From contig JAPEHQ010000004.1 in NCBI GenBank assembly GCA_027405735.1, forward strand, positions 372,001 to 436,000: a stretch of DNA of 64,000 nt, given 5' to 3'. The DNA is from Mucor racemosus. Taxonomy: Eukaryota; Mucoromycota; Mucoromycetes; Mucorales; Mucoraceae. A program made the translations under genes and the position numbers. A model generated the notes under the pieces. It did no database searches and was not told where the DNA came from. It saw nothing but the letters and a program-made list of their open reading frames with translations. Shown one piece after another: positions 24,401 to 35,474 of the stretch. Positions within the stretch are counted from its first letter, which is position 1. Every line of letters begins with the position of its first letter.

Positions 24401-24648
24401 TGTTATGTCAATATCATATCCTAGGTCGCACATTCAAGGTCGCCGCAGCCAATATTCGGTATTATAGTAAATCAACAGGTGTCCACATTGATTCACGTGC
24501 GTCCTAGTAAATTGGTGTAATGTTCTTAGATAGTAATTCTGTGCAATAGTTATAATAAAAAGTATATAAATACATCCTCCGGATGTATTGTTAATAAAAA
24601 GGGTAATATTTTGGCAAGATTATATCTTAAGACCGTTTTGACATTTCA
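24401..24648 (+). mobile_element. Solo LTR, family G, copy 1
   Basis: A 248-bp sequence starts TGTTATGTCA and ends GACATTTCA. It is flanked by ATGAG on both sides (24396-24400 and 24649-24653). The module H copy at 39.89 kb shows the empty site, reading GGATAATGAGTTTTAAG. The copy at 50403-50650 has the same length and same position. A TATAAATA box is followed by a hairpin (ATACATCC-loop-GGATGTAT) near 24570-24590. Confidence 0.85.
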
Positions 24649-24656
24649 ATGAGTTT

Positions 24657-25007
24657 TGATTTATCAAAATATGTTTAGGTTAAATAAAATTAGAAATTTA
24701 ATCAAGTAAAGAGATATCGTTTATTGGAATGAAATTAATAGGGTTTATATACTATTTGATTTGAGGAATTAATGGTGTGGTAAGGTAGTTTAGATGTTAT
24801 TTAATAGTAATGTGTCATGTTGGTATATCATGTTGGAATATCGCACTGGCGTATTATGCTTTTGTACCATGCTTCTATACCATGCTTCTATACCATGCTT
24901 TTAGGAGCATTGTATAATTAATATTTAATTAAGGAACTTCCGGTTCCGGATCTGTTATTGTTTACTTTTTTGGATTTGACATGATCCGGTTTAAGAATGA
25001 TACATCA
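24657..25007 (-). mobile_element. Solo LTR, family T2, left partner of an inverted pair
   Basis: A 351-bp sequence reads, on the minus strand, from TGATGTATCATTC to GATAAATCA. It appears identical to the reverse complement of 25706-26056. Left flank is AGTTT and right flank is TACGG, which do not match each other but match the flanks of the partner LTR in reverse complement. See the finding on the inversion. Confidence 0.85.
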
Positions 25008-25705
25008 TACGGCATGATGTTTTGAAATTCAAAGTCTTGATATCGGATATAAGAAACTCCTAGCGTAGCAAGTTTAATCCAGTAATTACCAAGAACGCTT
25101 GGACCTCAATTATGAAACCATATTATTTCATCCCAGCGGTTAATCAATCAAGTAGCTATCAAATCAACATCCAACAAGCACCTTTAGCGCAGCATTAAAA
25201 CAAGACAACTCACAAGCTCTGCAAGAACGGTTAAATTATGATTGATTCATTTCAATGCATAGATTACTATCAAACAGATCTAATAGTTCAATAATAATGC
25301 CTTAAATTACATCGCAGGATCTTAATGTCAAATCAATATAAAAGGCCATACTTTTATATCTAAATAAACGATACCTTATTCTATTATACAGTTGAAGAAC
25401 TGATTCATTACTCATTACTCATTCTGCTTTAATTGTATTCTTTTTTTAGGTATTATTTATCAAACATGAAAATATACGACACAACACGTGGTTATTGGAC
25501 AGAAATATCATGTTTTGCTGATGGTTTCCTCAATTTACAGTGATTTGTAAAACTAAAAATATAAATTTTTACGCAGGATGTATTTAAATCTACGATCATG
25601 TGTAATTGAAGATTAATTGGATCAATATTCACAAGGATGGGGCTTTTTTTTCTTTGTTTTCTGCAGTTGTAAATATTAGTTTATTATTTTGTAAAGCTTA
25701 AAGCT
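25008..25705 (-). repeat. Inverted 3' part of module H between two LTRs
   Basis: This 698-bp segment is the reverse complement of what lies at 50934-51625 and 39900-40590 in the other copies, including the TATAAAAGG box and the AACCGGAAG-free host words around CTCCTAGCG. In those copies it is continuous with module H on one side and with the CCGTAATCAATAGATTG junction on the other. Here its orientation is flipped relative to both neighbours. Confidence 0.8.
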
Positions 25706-26056
25706 TGATGTATCATTCTTAAACCGGATCATGTCAAATCCAAAAAAGTAAACAATAACAGATCCGGAACCGGAAGTTCCTTAATTAAATATTAATTATA
25801 CAATGCTCCTAAAAGCATGGTATAGAAGCATGGTATAGAAGCATGGTACAAAAGCATAATACGCCAGTGCGATATTCCAACATGATATACCAACATGACA
25901 CATTACTATTAAATAACATCTAAACTACCTTACCACACCATTAATTCCTCAAATCAAATAGTATATAAACCCTATTAATTTCATTCCAATAAACGATATC
26001 TCTTTACTTGATTAAATTTCTAATTTTATTTAACCTAAACATATTTTGATAAATCA
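25706..26056 (+). mobile_element. Solo LTR, family T2, right partner of an inverted pair
   Basis: A 351-bp sequence starts TGATGTATCATTC and ends TTGATAAATCA, with a TATAAACCC box and AATAAACG downstream of it. Left flank is AAGCT (one change from AAACT) and right flank is CCGTA. It shares terminal words and layout with the 297-bp LTRs at 4024 and 40867, so they are related families. Confidence 0.85.
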
Positions 26057-28450
26057 CCGTAATCAATAGATTGTAAGATGTACTGTATTGATACTGTAGA
26101 AAGTGATAACATATGGTACTTGATGGCATATAACATAGTATATGATTCATATTTTTGCCAATGGTCACTTTTCCAAAAAAAAAAAAAAAAAGCCGAACAA
26201 TCTCCGGAAGTGGCCATCTATCTAATAATATTTCCAGGCTTTAAATTTTTAAAAAAATTACCGAACAGCCCGGACGCGAATTTTTAAATATCCCAAGCAG
26301 CTATAAGATGCAGGTATCGAAATTTCATACAAAAATTAAGGTTCGACTATATTGCTATTATTAATTACTCAAAGGTTTATTTTAAGTAAAGCATAAAAAA
26401 TACAACCTACAACATTATTAGCCTAATAACGGATTTAACTTGAAAAGTATCAGATGGTACAAACGAATTCAAAAAAAGTCCATAAAATCAAAAATTTAAA
26501 GGATTTATATATAAAAGGACTACGGCCCACCTGTGCTGCATAAGATGATTTTGTTGTGCCCAGGTGGGCTGCACACTTTAGCCTGCTGATGAGTTGTTGC
26601 ACCCACTGAATAATGGCTGAAAGGATAACAAGATGCACATGGGCACAACAAAAGAAACTGCACACGAGCATTAACAAAAAGCCTGTATGTGCAGAACTAT
26701 AGATTCTGTCCGTCTGCATGACATTAATCCCATGTATGCATAATAGTAGAATTCCCCAAAAGCATATCATTGCCTTCGATTTGATCTGGTAATCAAGAAA
26801 TACTGTACGTCCAACAATACAGTAGTAAATAATGATATTTAATCTTAGAATGCGGTTAAATAAAAACATCAGTCTCTAATAATAATATAGACTGCTACCT
26901 ATATGTCAACGTACCTGAGGTGCTCAACTTTAATTTAAAGCTATGTTCCTGAAAATATCCAATCTTTCGCAGTTGGCAAATTTGAATGATGCAGAAATGG
27001 CCAGCTTAAAATTGAAAAAACCGCATTTGAAATGAAAATAAGCCGAGAAAATACTAAGGTATTGCAATGATGGGTATTAAGTAAAGTCTAGATTATTTTC
27101 CATTCATTCTCTACCAGGATATTTAGTTTTTAGATGGCTGTAAAGACTTTTTTTATTTTTTTATAACTTTTGTGAGAGCACTTTTTCTGTAATAGAGATC
27201 CATGAAGGGATGACAGGTATGGACAGCTAAAACCATAGGATAGTACTCATTAACGTCTATCTAACGAATTTTATCTCGTGAAAAAATATTGATTTTTTGT
27301 CGAGAAAATTGAGATTGAATGATTGATTTTTGGTGATAGAAAAAAGATTCATTTTGGACGAGGATATACAAGGAAAAATTTTCGGTTTTACAAAAAAAAG
27401 ATTAAAAAAATGTATATCCCCACGAAAAATAGCGTTACAGCTACGTATAAATACTCATTCTGTAGATAGTTTTGTTGCGCATAATGTGAAAATGAAATAT
27501 TTTAGGGTTGCATTTGAATGAAGGGCACTTTTTGATGAAAAACCGTTAAAATTTGACATCAAATTTACTAGAGATTTTATGAGAAAAATATTTTCAAAAT
27601 CTACACAGATCGATTCAGAATTAAAAACTAAACCCAAGATATTTAATACGTTAGTTCAACTTACTATGCATTTTGGTGAGCAATTAAACATACAAGGTTT
27701 TTTTTGGTTTTTTTTGGTTTTTTTTCCATTTGAACACTTTTTGAATTGAAGCCCAGTTACATGTGCATATCTGATTATACAATTTTATATGGTGATATTC
27801 AAAATCGGAGCGTGCTCCCATTTCAATAGATAATCAGGGAATGAAAAATGTAGGGCTATACTTGATATGCTACAGAATATTAACAAAAGACTTATTTCAA
27901 TTCATGTTGATTTCTCAGCGAGCATAAGAGCTTCAAAGGTGAAACACTTGCGTTTACCCAGCTTAAAAACTCAACCTAAGATGGCAAATATCTCGAGATT
28001 TTAGTAAGTTTGTTGCACTTAAAAGCTGCTTAGCAAAACCTTCTTGTTTTCAATGTTTTATTACATATTAAAGTTTCAGGGGTGGTTTTTTTGGATAATT
28101 TTTGATCCCCATAAACCTTGTAATTGTAAATCCTGTTTTGTTTTGTTTTGTTTTTTCTTTTTGTAATTTTAACAATTTGGAGAATTTTTATATTTTTTCA
28201 CAAAAGTATCGCTAGGAATCAGGCAACCAAGTTTTCTGGGGTAGAATTGGCTGCTGAAAACAAATCTGTAATTTATTTTATTGTATCTATCAATTTTGCC
28301 GAGATTTTTGTGGTATAAACTTTGCTGTATTCTAGTATATACGCCTATGGCAATCCTTAAATTTCATTGGAAAGTCTTGAACACATAGTAAAAGTTGATA
28401 AACAATTTATTCCACACATTTTGATGTATAATTCTAAACGTTAAGTCTAG
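26057..28450 (+). repeat. Large repeat, module K, copy 2
   Basis: It aligns with 52860-54740 and, in its first part, with 600-1728. It is AT-rich without an intact ORF. Several short words recur in the same order in module H (for example TACCTGAG, then AATATCC, GAGCAATTAAAC and CCCAGTTA), suggesting that H and K are diverged forms of the same unit. Confidence 0.75.
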
Positions 28451-28454
28451 TGTC

Positions 28455-28985
28455 GTATATTTCATGTTTGATAAATAATATCTAAAAAAAGAATACAATT
28501 AAAGCAGAATGAGTAATGAGTAATGAATTAGTTCTTCAACTGTATAATAAAAACAAGGTATCGTTTATTTAGATATAAAAGTAAGGCTTTTTATATTGAT
28601 TTGACATTGAAATCTTGAGATGTAATTAAAGACACTATTGAACCATTAGATTTGTTTTGATAGTAATCTATGCATTGAAATGAATCAATCATAATTTAAC
28701 CGTTCTTGCAGAGCTTGTTGTGAGATGCCTTGTCACAATGCTGCGTTAAATGTGCTTAGATGTTGATTTGATAGTTACTTGATTGATTACCCGCTGGGAT
28801 GAAATAATATGGTGTCATAATTGAGGTCCAAGCGTTCTTGGTAATTACTGAATTAAACTTGGTACGCTAGGAGTCTTTTATATCCGATATCAAGACTTTG
28901 CACTTCAATGCATGTTGTAGTCAGTAGATTGTAAGATGTATTGATACTGTAGAAGGTGATAACGTACGATACTAGATGGCATACA
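28455..28985 (+). repeat. Extra copy of the 3' part of module H
   Basis: This matches 51160-51640 and 40110-40640 in direct orientation and 25013-25480 in reverse. It directly precedes the second chimeric dynein/R1 repeat. It includes GATATAAAAG, a likely promoter element on the minus strand in the inverted copy. Confidence 0.75.
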
Positions 28986-28989
28986 ACAG

Positions 28990-29269
28990 ATAGAAATTAC
29001 GGGACCAAGATGTTGCATTTGCCTCAGGATTTTTAAAAATGTTTAAAAGCAAACTTTATCAAATTTACTTAGATTTTAAATACGCACCATATGCTGTTAG
29101 TATGTATCATCTTGATTTTTATTTAATTGCTGTATTAGTAAGAATCAAGCTTTTCATAGCTTACTGTATAACAATTACAATGATGAGATATTTCTAAGAA
29201 GTTTAGATTGGCATTTATCATAAGGCGTGCTGATAATACGTTTGATACTACTGTAAATGAAACCAGTTA
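28990..29269 (+). repeat. Sequence upstream of the decayed dynein fragment, shared with 4.44-4.69 kb
   Basis: About 250 bp align with 4440-4690 (words GGACCAAGAT, TTGCCTCAGGATT and GAATCAAGCTTT or its variant). The similarity to the intact dynein gene starts only after this stretch, so the chimeric unit has a common 5' segment of unknown origin. Confidence 0.7.
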
Positions 29270-29465
29270 ATTTAGTTTATAGAATTTGAATGCACATACC
29301 GAGGAACCATTTGTAAGTACTTAAGTTGGTTCTGGTAAAGCATTGAATAAATTGGCTTGGGACAAAGAGGAGGATAAAAAAGCGGCAATAGGTTCCAATG
29401 ATGGCCATGTTTATATTTATGTTTATGATATTGGAGAGGTAAGACTAAAACTTAATGTAAAAGTA
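29270..29465 (+). pseudogene. Decayed dynein intermediate-chain exon inside repeat R1 (copy 2)
   Basis: It matches the same part of dynein exon 8 as the copy at 4690 ([14 protein letters not shown], then GHVYIYVYDIGE). It shares with that copy the TAA stop before VGSGKAL, the 6-nt insertion in the VY run and the point where the following intron passes into R1. It has its own differences, including an extra Asp codon in DKEEDKK. The protein frame is broken and the fragment is flanked by repeats on both sides. Confidence 0.85.
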
Positions 29466-29499
29466 CCTCTAGCGCAAGAGTTACAAAATAATACTATAT

Positions 29500-30605
29500 T
29501 ACCATCAAATAAGCCACCACGCAATATTAACATGTATAAGGACTTACAGTAATAAGCTTGAATCAAATGGGTACAGCATCGTAAATTCTTAAAAAAGTTC
29601 TCAAACATCGAAAAATTTCTTATTTTTAAGACTTACAAGGCTTATAAGCGGAATATTAATTTAGAAAATTATTTTTGTCCAGATCATCAATTTTGACATT
29701 TTTTAATTTTTTTTTTCTGGTTTTGCAAATCTAGAGTAAATTATACTACCAATTATAAAAACAAAAAATATACACACATACAGAATTTAGCGCTCTATTT
29801 GCTCAATAAAAAATAATAAATATTTTTATTGCAAAATATTACATGAAAATCCTTTAATCAAAAAACCGTTTTTGGGACAAAAGTACAAAGTTTCATTACC
29901 TAAGATTTAATATTAAGTTTTTATAAAATGTATATTACTCATAGCTACAATTTTCTCTCACAATGTAGTATATTTAAACGCTGATTTTGGTATCAAAATT
30001 TGATTTTTCTGTTTTTTGATCAAAATCATGAGTGTTGGTAAGGACTAAATGAGCCCCGAAAAATGTCTGCTACAAAGTCTGAATTTTCAGACCGTACGTG
30101 GTTAAATATAAGAAAAGTTTAAAAAAAACCCGCATTTTTATTTAAAACTTAGATATATACCATAGTATAAGAGACTTAGCCATTCAATCTTGCTATGCTC
30201 AATTAAAGCGTTGCTCTACGGGCTCGCTTTTGCAATTTTTTAATGAATCTATGACATGACAGCCGGTTTTTCTGGTAGAAAATGCATGTTTCTATGATAA
30301 CAGATATTGTCTATTTTGTTTATTAGTTTATGGGTTGATACGCTGTAATTCTGCTTTTACATTGGGTGAGATGTGCAATTTAGCAGGGTTTTAATTGTGT
30401 TAAATACTGTAATGTAGTAAAGCCTTGAAAATCCTTTTCTACGTATGCTGTTTCTCTTTTTTTGTTTTCATATTCCAGTGATATTATTCACCGTTTGATA
30501 AGGCATATCAGACTATGAAGCAGCTGGTATTCTTTTCTTTTATCTGAATACGGATGCTAACATAAGGACTAATGTTTTTAATATAGGTAGTAGTCTATAT
30601 TAGAG
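29500..30605 (-). repeat. Repeat R1, copy 4 (full length)
   Basis: The reverse complement of this stretch follows 2281-3400 from end to end and continues past it to the site where the family E LTR is inserted at 1729, which it shows uninterrupted. It follows directly after the second decayed dynein fragment. Confidence 0.8.
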
Positions 30606-32137
30606 ACTGGTATTTCCATTTAACTGCATTTTAACATTATATGGTGTGAAGAAGGCAATTTTGAGCAACAAGATTAGTCATTGCTAGTATTTGATATTAA
30701 TTGCAAATATCATTAAATTGATGAATTGTATGCTATGTATATATATGGAGCATATATAATATACAAAGTTCTGTGCAATTTATATAAAAAAATTATACGA
30801 TATGATCGATCAGCTGCACAAAAACAGCTAAGAAACAATCATATTTACCTCATGATATATATGTCTGGCGCATGATAAGACAAATACTTGTAAAAAATGC
30901 ATTCTGTATATACGAAAGCAATTTAAAAATAATGCCATTGTTATCTGTGTTATTTTGAATTTTAGAAAATGATTTCGATGAATATGCCTTTGAAATCAAA
31001 AAATTAGATTCAATTAGCATTATATTTCTCGTGCTTATATGGCATCATCATATCCGTTGATAGCTGTATGTAACATATACATAACACCATTTAGTAAAAT
31101 AATGCTCACTGAACGTCAAGTCCAGTTTTAATTACTTGTAGTGATAAATTGACTTGAAATCAATTATTAACTACCATTTGTTTAATAGCATTACTTTTCC
31201 AAAGTATATTTTCCTCGGTATATCAATTTGTTTATATGCATCATTTCCTTGAGCCTTTTTTCATGCTGCTTTGATTCTGCTAACAGAGAATACATATACC
31301 GATATATACAACGTATATAATATCGTATATCTCCGGTTGAAAATAGACAGATTTCTCTAATGATAATCTACTGTATATGATGTTGATTTTACATCTATGA
31401 AGCTATGTTACGGCAAAAACTGTAATATGTTGTACCAAAAATCTGTCAATTTAGGGAAGGTATTCAAAACTATTCAAACGCAGCAAAAATTGTTCATTAA
31501 CGTTTTCTGGGAGTAGCCGTTTATGACCTGGAGTTTATTTAAATAAAGCATATAATAATTATCGATAAAAGCACTATTACTGTTTATAATACGTTTTCGT
31601 TGGTACCGAGTGGTATATAAGCTCTATTTGCAATAAACTATGAATATTGAAATCTCGGTTAAAGCATTTCGGGGTTTTGTCAATTTCCTATAGTTTAAAA
31701 TGGAATTGAGATTGTGTAAAATGTATAGATGATCGTTATCTAGATTTGATTTTTTTTCTCTTGATATCATGTAAAGCACTTTTCTATTACAAATAAAAGC
31801 AATGCAATTGAAAAATAAACATATGACACAAACATGATCTAATTGATACGATAAATAAAATGGGATTTCTAGAATAAACATATATATAGAGTCACCTACA
31901 ATATGCTTTTGCATTGTTCAAAATAGAAATAACGAAAGCCCTAAAAGGGAAAAATAGATTATCATTTATACACTGTTATTATGAATAGCAGTTGAGAAAA
32001 GAAAGTCAGATGTTCCGCATTTTATTTATCCCATATTCTTAAGGGATAACGAATATTTCCCCACACTTGATATAACCCCTTCTCTTCTTCCTTTTCTTCT
32101 CTTTGTTATATTGCATAAATACATACAGTACATACAT
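30606..32137. other. Intergenic region upstream of the RING E3 gene
   Basis: About 1.5 kb without a supported gene. The last 100 bp are pyrimidine-rich (TTCTCTTCTTCC type) as expected for the leader of the gene at 32138. Confidence 0.45.
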
Positions 32138-33617
32138 ATGGAGCAGTCATCATCTACATTTGCAGCCTCTCTATCCAATGCTGAAATAAATGATGCAGCA
32201 GCAACAGCACCATCTCCACGTACAGTTAGACGAAATTGGCTGAGATTTTCATGGAATCAAATATCAGGCGCAAGCAAAGTGATATTATTGATATCATTTA
32301 TATTATCTATTATTCAAGTAAAAAAAAAAAAAAAGGATACTATATGTGTAGATACAGAAAAATAACAAGTTTTAATCATTAGATTGCTGTTACTATAATT
32401 ATACTTGCTATTGGAGGTAATAGTGAAATTACATGTGGAAAACCATTGCAATTGTATCTTATCATTTTTGTGGTGCGTGTTGGTTTATCACTTCCATTGT
32501 CTATTTATCAACATTTATTCACACCTAGAAGCCGAAGAAGAAATGCGAGAAGAAGAGCAGGAGCAAGAAGAAATGGTTATAGACGTAATGCAACTACAGC
32601 AAATGCTACAACTGCAACTGCAACAGCTACAACTACTGAAAATGCTGAATTGCCTGCTGTGGCTGCTGATACTACTACTACAGTTTCAAATAATGACGAT
32701 AACCAACATCAAGAAACTGTCAATAATCAGGAAGAACAACAAAATCAGGGACAATCAGCTTCATTAATCAGCGGATGGACTGATAGGTAAATATAGCTAT
32801 AGTGGCAAACAATGATGTTATAATAACACGCTTGCATAGAGTCAAATCATTATTGGATTTATTTGCCATCTTATGGTTTATCGTAGGCAACTATTTGATA
32901 TTTTCACCATCAGAATGCCCAACTACAGCAGGACTGTATTATTATACAATTTTGGCTTGGGTTTTACTTGGATATTTGATCTTGTTAGTTCCACTGCTTG
33001 CTTGCGCAGCAGTTATATTTTGTTTGCCATGTGTATTAGTGGCATTGAGAACATTTAGTATCAATGTAACCAATGTTATGGTTGGCGGTACAAAGGAGGA
33101 AATTGCCAAAATCCCTGTTTTTAAATACAAAGCATCACCAAATGTAGATATCGAGGATACTAACAATAACAACATTACAGATATGTCAGAAAATACCATT
33201 GATGTACCTACTACTACTACAACAACAACAACTACCAGTGCCAAAAAACCAAATTTTATACGTAGAATTATGCGAAAGCAATCCTATCATAAAAATCCAG
33301 ATCAACAGAAACAAAATGCTCATCTTGATACCATTAGCATACCCAGAGTAGAGGATGCTGTTTGTTCAATTTGCTTGGGTGAATATGAAACAGATGAACT
33401 CATCTGTAAATTATGGCAAGTGTTTTTTCTTGTGTTATGTTACTTTTAAAAACTCATACAATCTTATAGGTGCCAACATCATTATCACAAAGATTGTGTA
33501 CAGGAATGGCTGGGATTAAACTCCAAATGCCCCTTATGTAAACGAGATTTTCGAGGAAAGGATTATGTCGATGATTCTGATGGTTCTGACTCTGATGATG
33601 AAGAAGAACAATATTAA
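32138..33617 (+). CDS. Four-TM RING-H2 E3 ubiquitin ligase
   Basis: Four exons join in frame: 32138-32317, 32383-32786, 32840-33415 and 33470-33617, giving 435 residues. Two N-terminal hydrophobic segments flank a short loop, an Arg-rich and Asn/Thr/Gln-rich stretch follows, then two more membrane segments (LFAILWFIVGNYLIF and the LLVPLLACAAVIF region). The C-terminal RING-H2, residues 370-411, reads CSIC...CQHHYHKDC...CPLC. An acidic tail ends DDEEEQY. The layout resembles plant RIE1-type membrane E3 ligases, so it probably acts at an endomembrane with its RING in the cytosol. The third intron begins GC, not GT: only TTATG joined to GTGCC restores the CxH spacing of the RING. The start at 32138 rather than 32111 is chosen by context. 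Confidence 0.88.
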
Positions 33618-33800
33618 AAAATGAAAAAACAATATGTAAATTTGTATATATATATATAACATCCAAAACAGAAATATAATCGAAAAGTAATTTACATTTT
33701 TTTTATTTTATTAATGACTTTAATTTTTCAAATGTACATGTTGCTGTGTTTGTTGTTGTAGTAGTGATGGAGTTAAGGTGTATAAAATCTATTCTTTTTT

Positions 33801-34444
33801 TCAATCAGAAGCAATCAAAGAAACAATCATCTTATACAGGTAAAAGAAGAAACACTATATATCGAGATCGAGTTAGTTACACGTAAAATTATTACCAAGA
33901 AACACTTACCAAAGCGTAGAAACCAAGCTTTAAAAAGCTTTCCTTTTTGTGCTTTGATAAGGTACGGAAAATCTCTGTAGCATCGTACATGTGTTGACGG
34001 TTCATAACCCTATTCAATGCTGTATAAGCCCTACTGCTACAATCATGGCACACCCTAATTTCATTGTTACTTACTTTCTAATATTGAGAGCTAATACAGG
34101 TAAATTGATAAGCATAGGGAGCCAATGGCCAGTGACTAAAAAGATGAAAAATACAAAGGCTTGCAAACCCATCTCGGGCAAAACGAACTAAAGCACACGT
34201 TAAATGATGTTCCCGAGGGAAAAATGAATAAAAACTTACTTGATTAAGCTTGTTACAAAGGTCAATAGGGTTGATATAATCACATTCTAAATCAGAGAAC
34301 ATGATGACCTAATTTTTACATGGTATTTTAGAAGGGATACAATCATCAATTACATAATGATTTACTTACGAAAAAGACCATCAAAAACAAGAGGATAGCT
34401 GCCAGAACAACTGCAGTTAAAAATAAGAATACGGGTCCAAACAT
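33801..34444 (-). CDS. Erv14/cornichon ER cargo receptor
   Basis: Five exons join in frame: 34444-34370, 34308-34240, 34187-34075, 34009-33910 and 33854-33801, giving 136 residues, against 138 in yeast Erv14. Diagnostic matches are [41 protein letters not shown] and the final [14 protein letters not shown] helix. Three hydrophobic segments are present. In this family the protein loads transmembrane cargo into COPII vesicles at the ER. All introns have GTAAGT donors. The stop is 183 bp from that of the RING gene, which converges on it. Confidence 0.95.
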
Positions 34445-35474
34445 TTGTATAGAAATAGATAAAGATATCGAAAAGAGAGAGAGAGAAAAAAGAAACCGAA
34501 AGAAGGAAAAAAAAACCCTTTGCAAATGTGGGTTTTATATAAACCAACCAATCAACCCTTATCAAATGAGTTTCAAAGCGATAAATTTCGTGTTTTGTTT
34601 ACAAGAGATTTTTAATGTATAAATTTATGTGCGAAATGGGATTAATTGTGTGTGCGTGTGTATATATATATATATATTATAAAGTAGTAATAAATAGTTA
34701 TAGACAAGAATATAGAAACCCATATTACTGAAATAACTTTTGTAATGGATTTATTTGATTTCTCTAATCCTATTCCAGTTATTTAACTTTTGAAAAGTTG
34801 GGATTATATGAATTTTATAAAGAAAACATTCTCTTTATTCGTTTTGATACAATATTATTCAGAGAGAGAAACACATTCTAGAAGTAGATCACCTTCATCA
34901 TTTAATAAATAACTTTGACTTTATATGTCGTGCAATATTGTGTTGTCATCGAATTCTGTATTTTCTAATATAACACATCACTGGATTGTATTACGACCTT
35001 TCAAGTAATTTCGAATCAAATGATACACGTTTAAACCTTGCAATGAAGAAATTACATCTCAAACCTCGCAAAACTTGTCATTAGCAAAGAGTGTGTCAAG
35101 GTGAGTTTTATATTTTACACATGAATAGCAAATTTAAATTACAAACGAATGAAAAAGAAATTTATAAATGCTTTGTTTGAGAAATCGGTGTTATATCAAA
35201 TATATTCGATTTTCGACATATAAACGCCCAAGGGAATTATAAAAAAAAATATGCGCGTATGCGAAAGCGTATGAACTAAATTGTCATGTATTTTTATTTG
35301 AAATCAAAGCTCATAGAGATGAGTAAATAAACAAAAAACAAAAAAAAAAAACAAAAAAAAAAAGTCGGGCGAAATGGCTTGAATTTCTCGAAATTGGATG
35401 TAGTCTAACAAAAAAAAGGCGATTTTTTAAGCAGTGATTTCTGTTCTATTTAATAATATGTTGAGTATATATGA
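34445..35474. other. Intergenic region
   Basis: It holds the presumed Erv14-side promoter (minus strand) and the 3' region of the Cid1-family gene. There is a TA dinucleotide run near 34660-34676 and an A-rich tract near 35330-35365. No gene seen. Confidence 0.45.

Larger units (their letters stand above)
22295..24656 (+). repeat. Large repeat, module H, copy 1
   Basis: The sequence aligns with 38690-39895 and 49085-50655 over its length, sharing blocks such as TCATCCCTGCCCAACTTTTTTTT and CCCAGTTATCATAAGCTGTAAG (shown in part). It contains no intact ORF. In this copy a Tc1/mariner-like element (22974-23874) and a solo LTR (24401-24648) interrupt it. Its 3' continuation lies inverted at 25008-25705. 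Confidence 0.8.

Noticed and set aside
34654..34676. TA/GT dinucleotide run
   Set aside because: Simple repeat of ordinary length with no sign of function.
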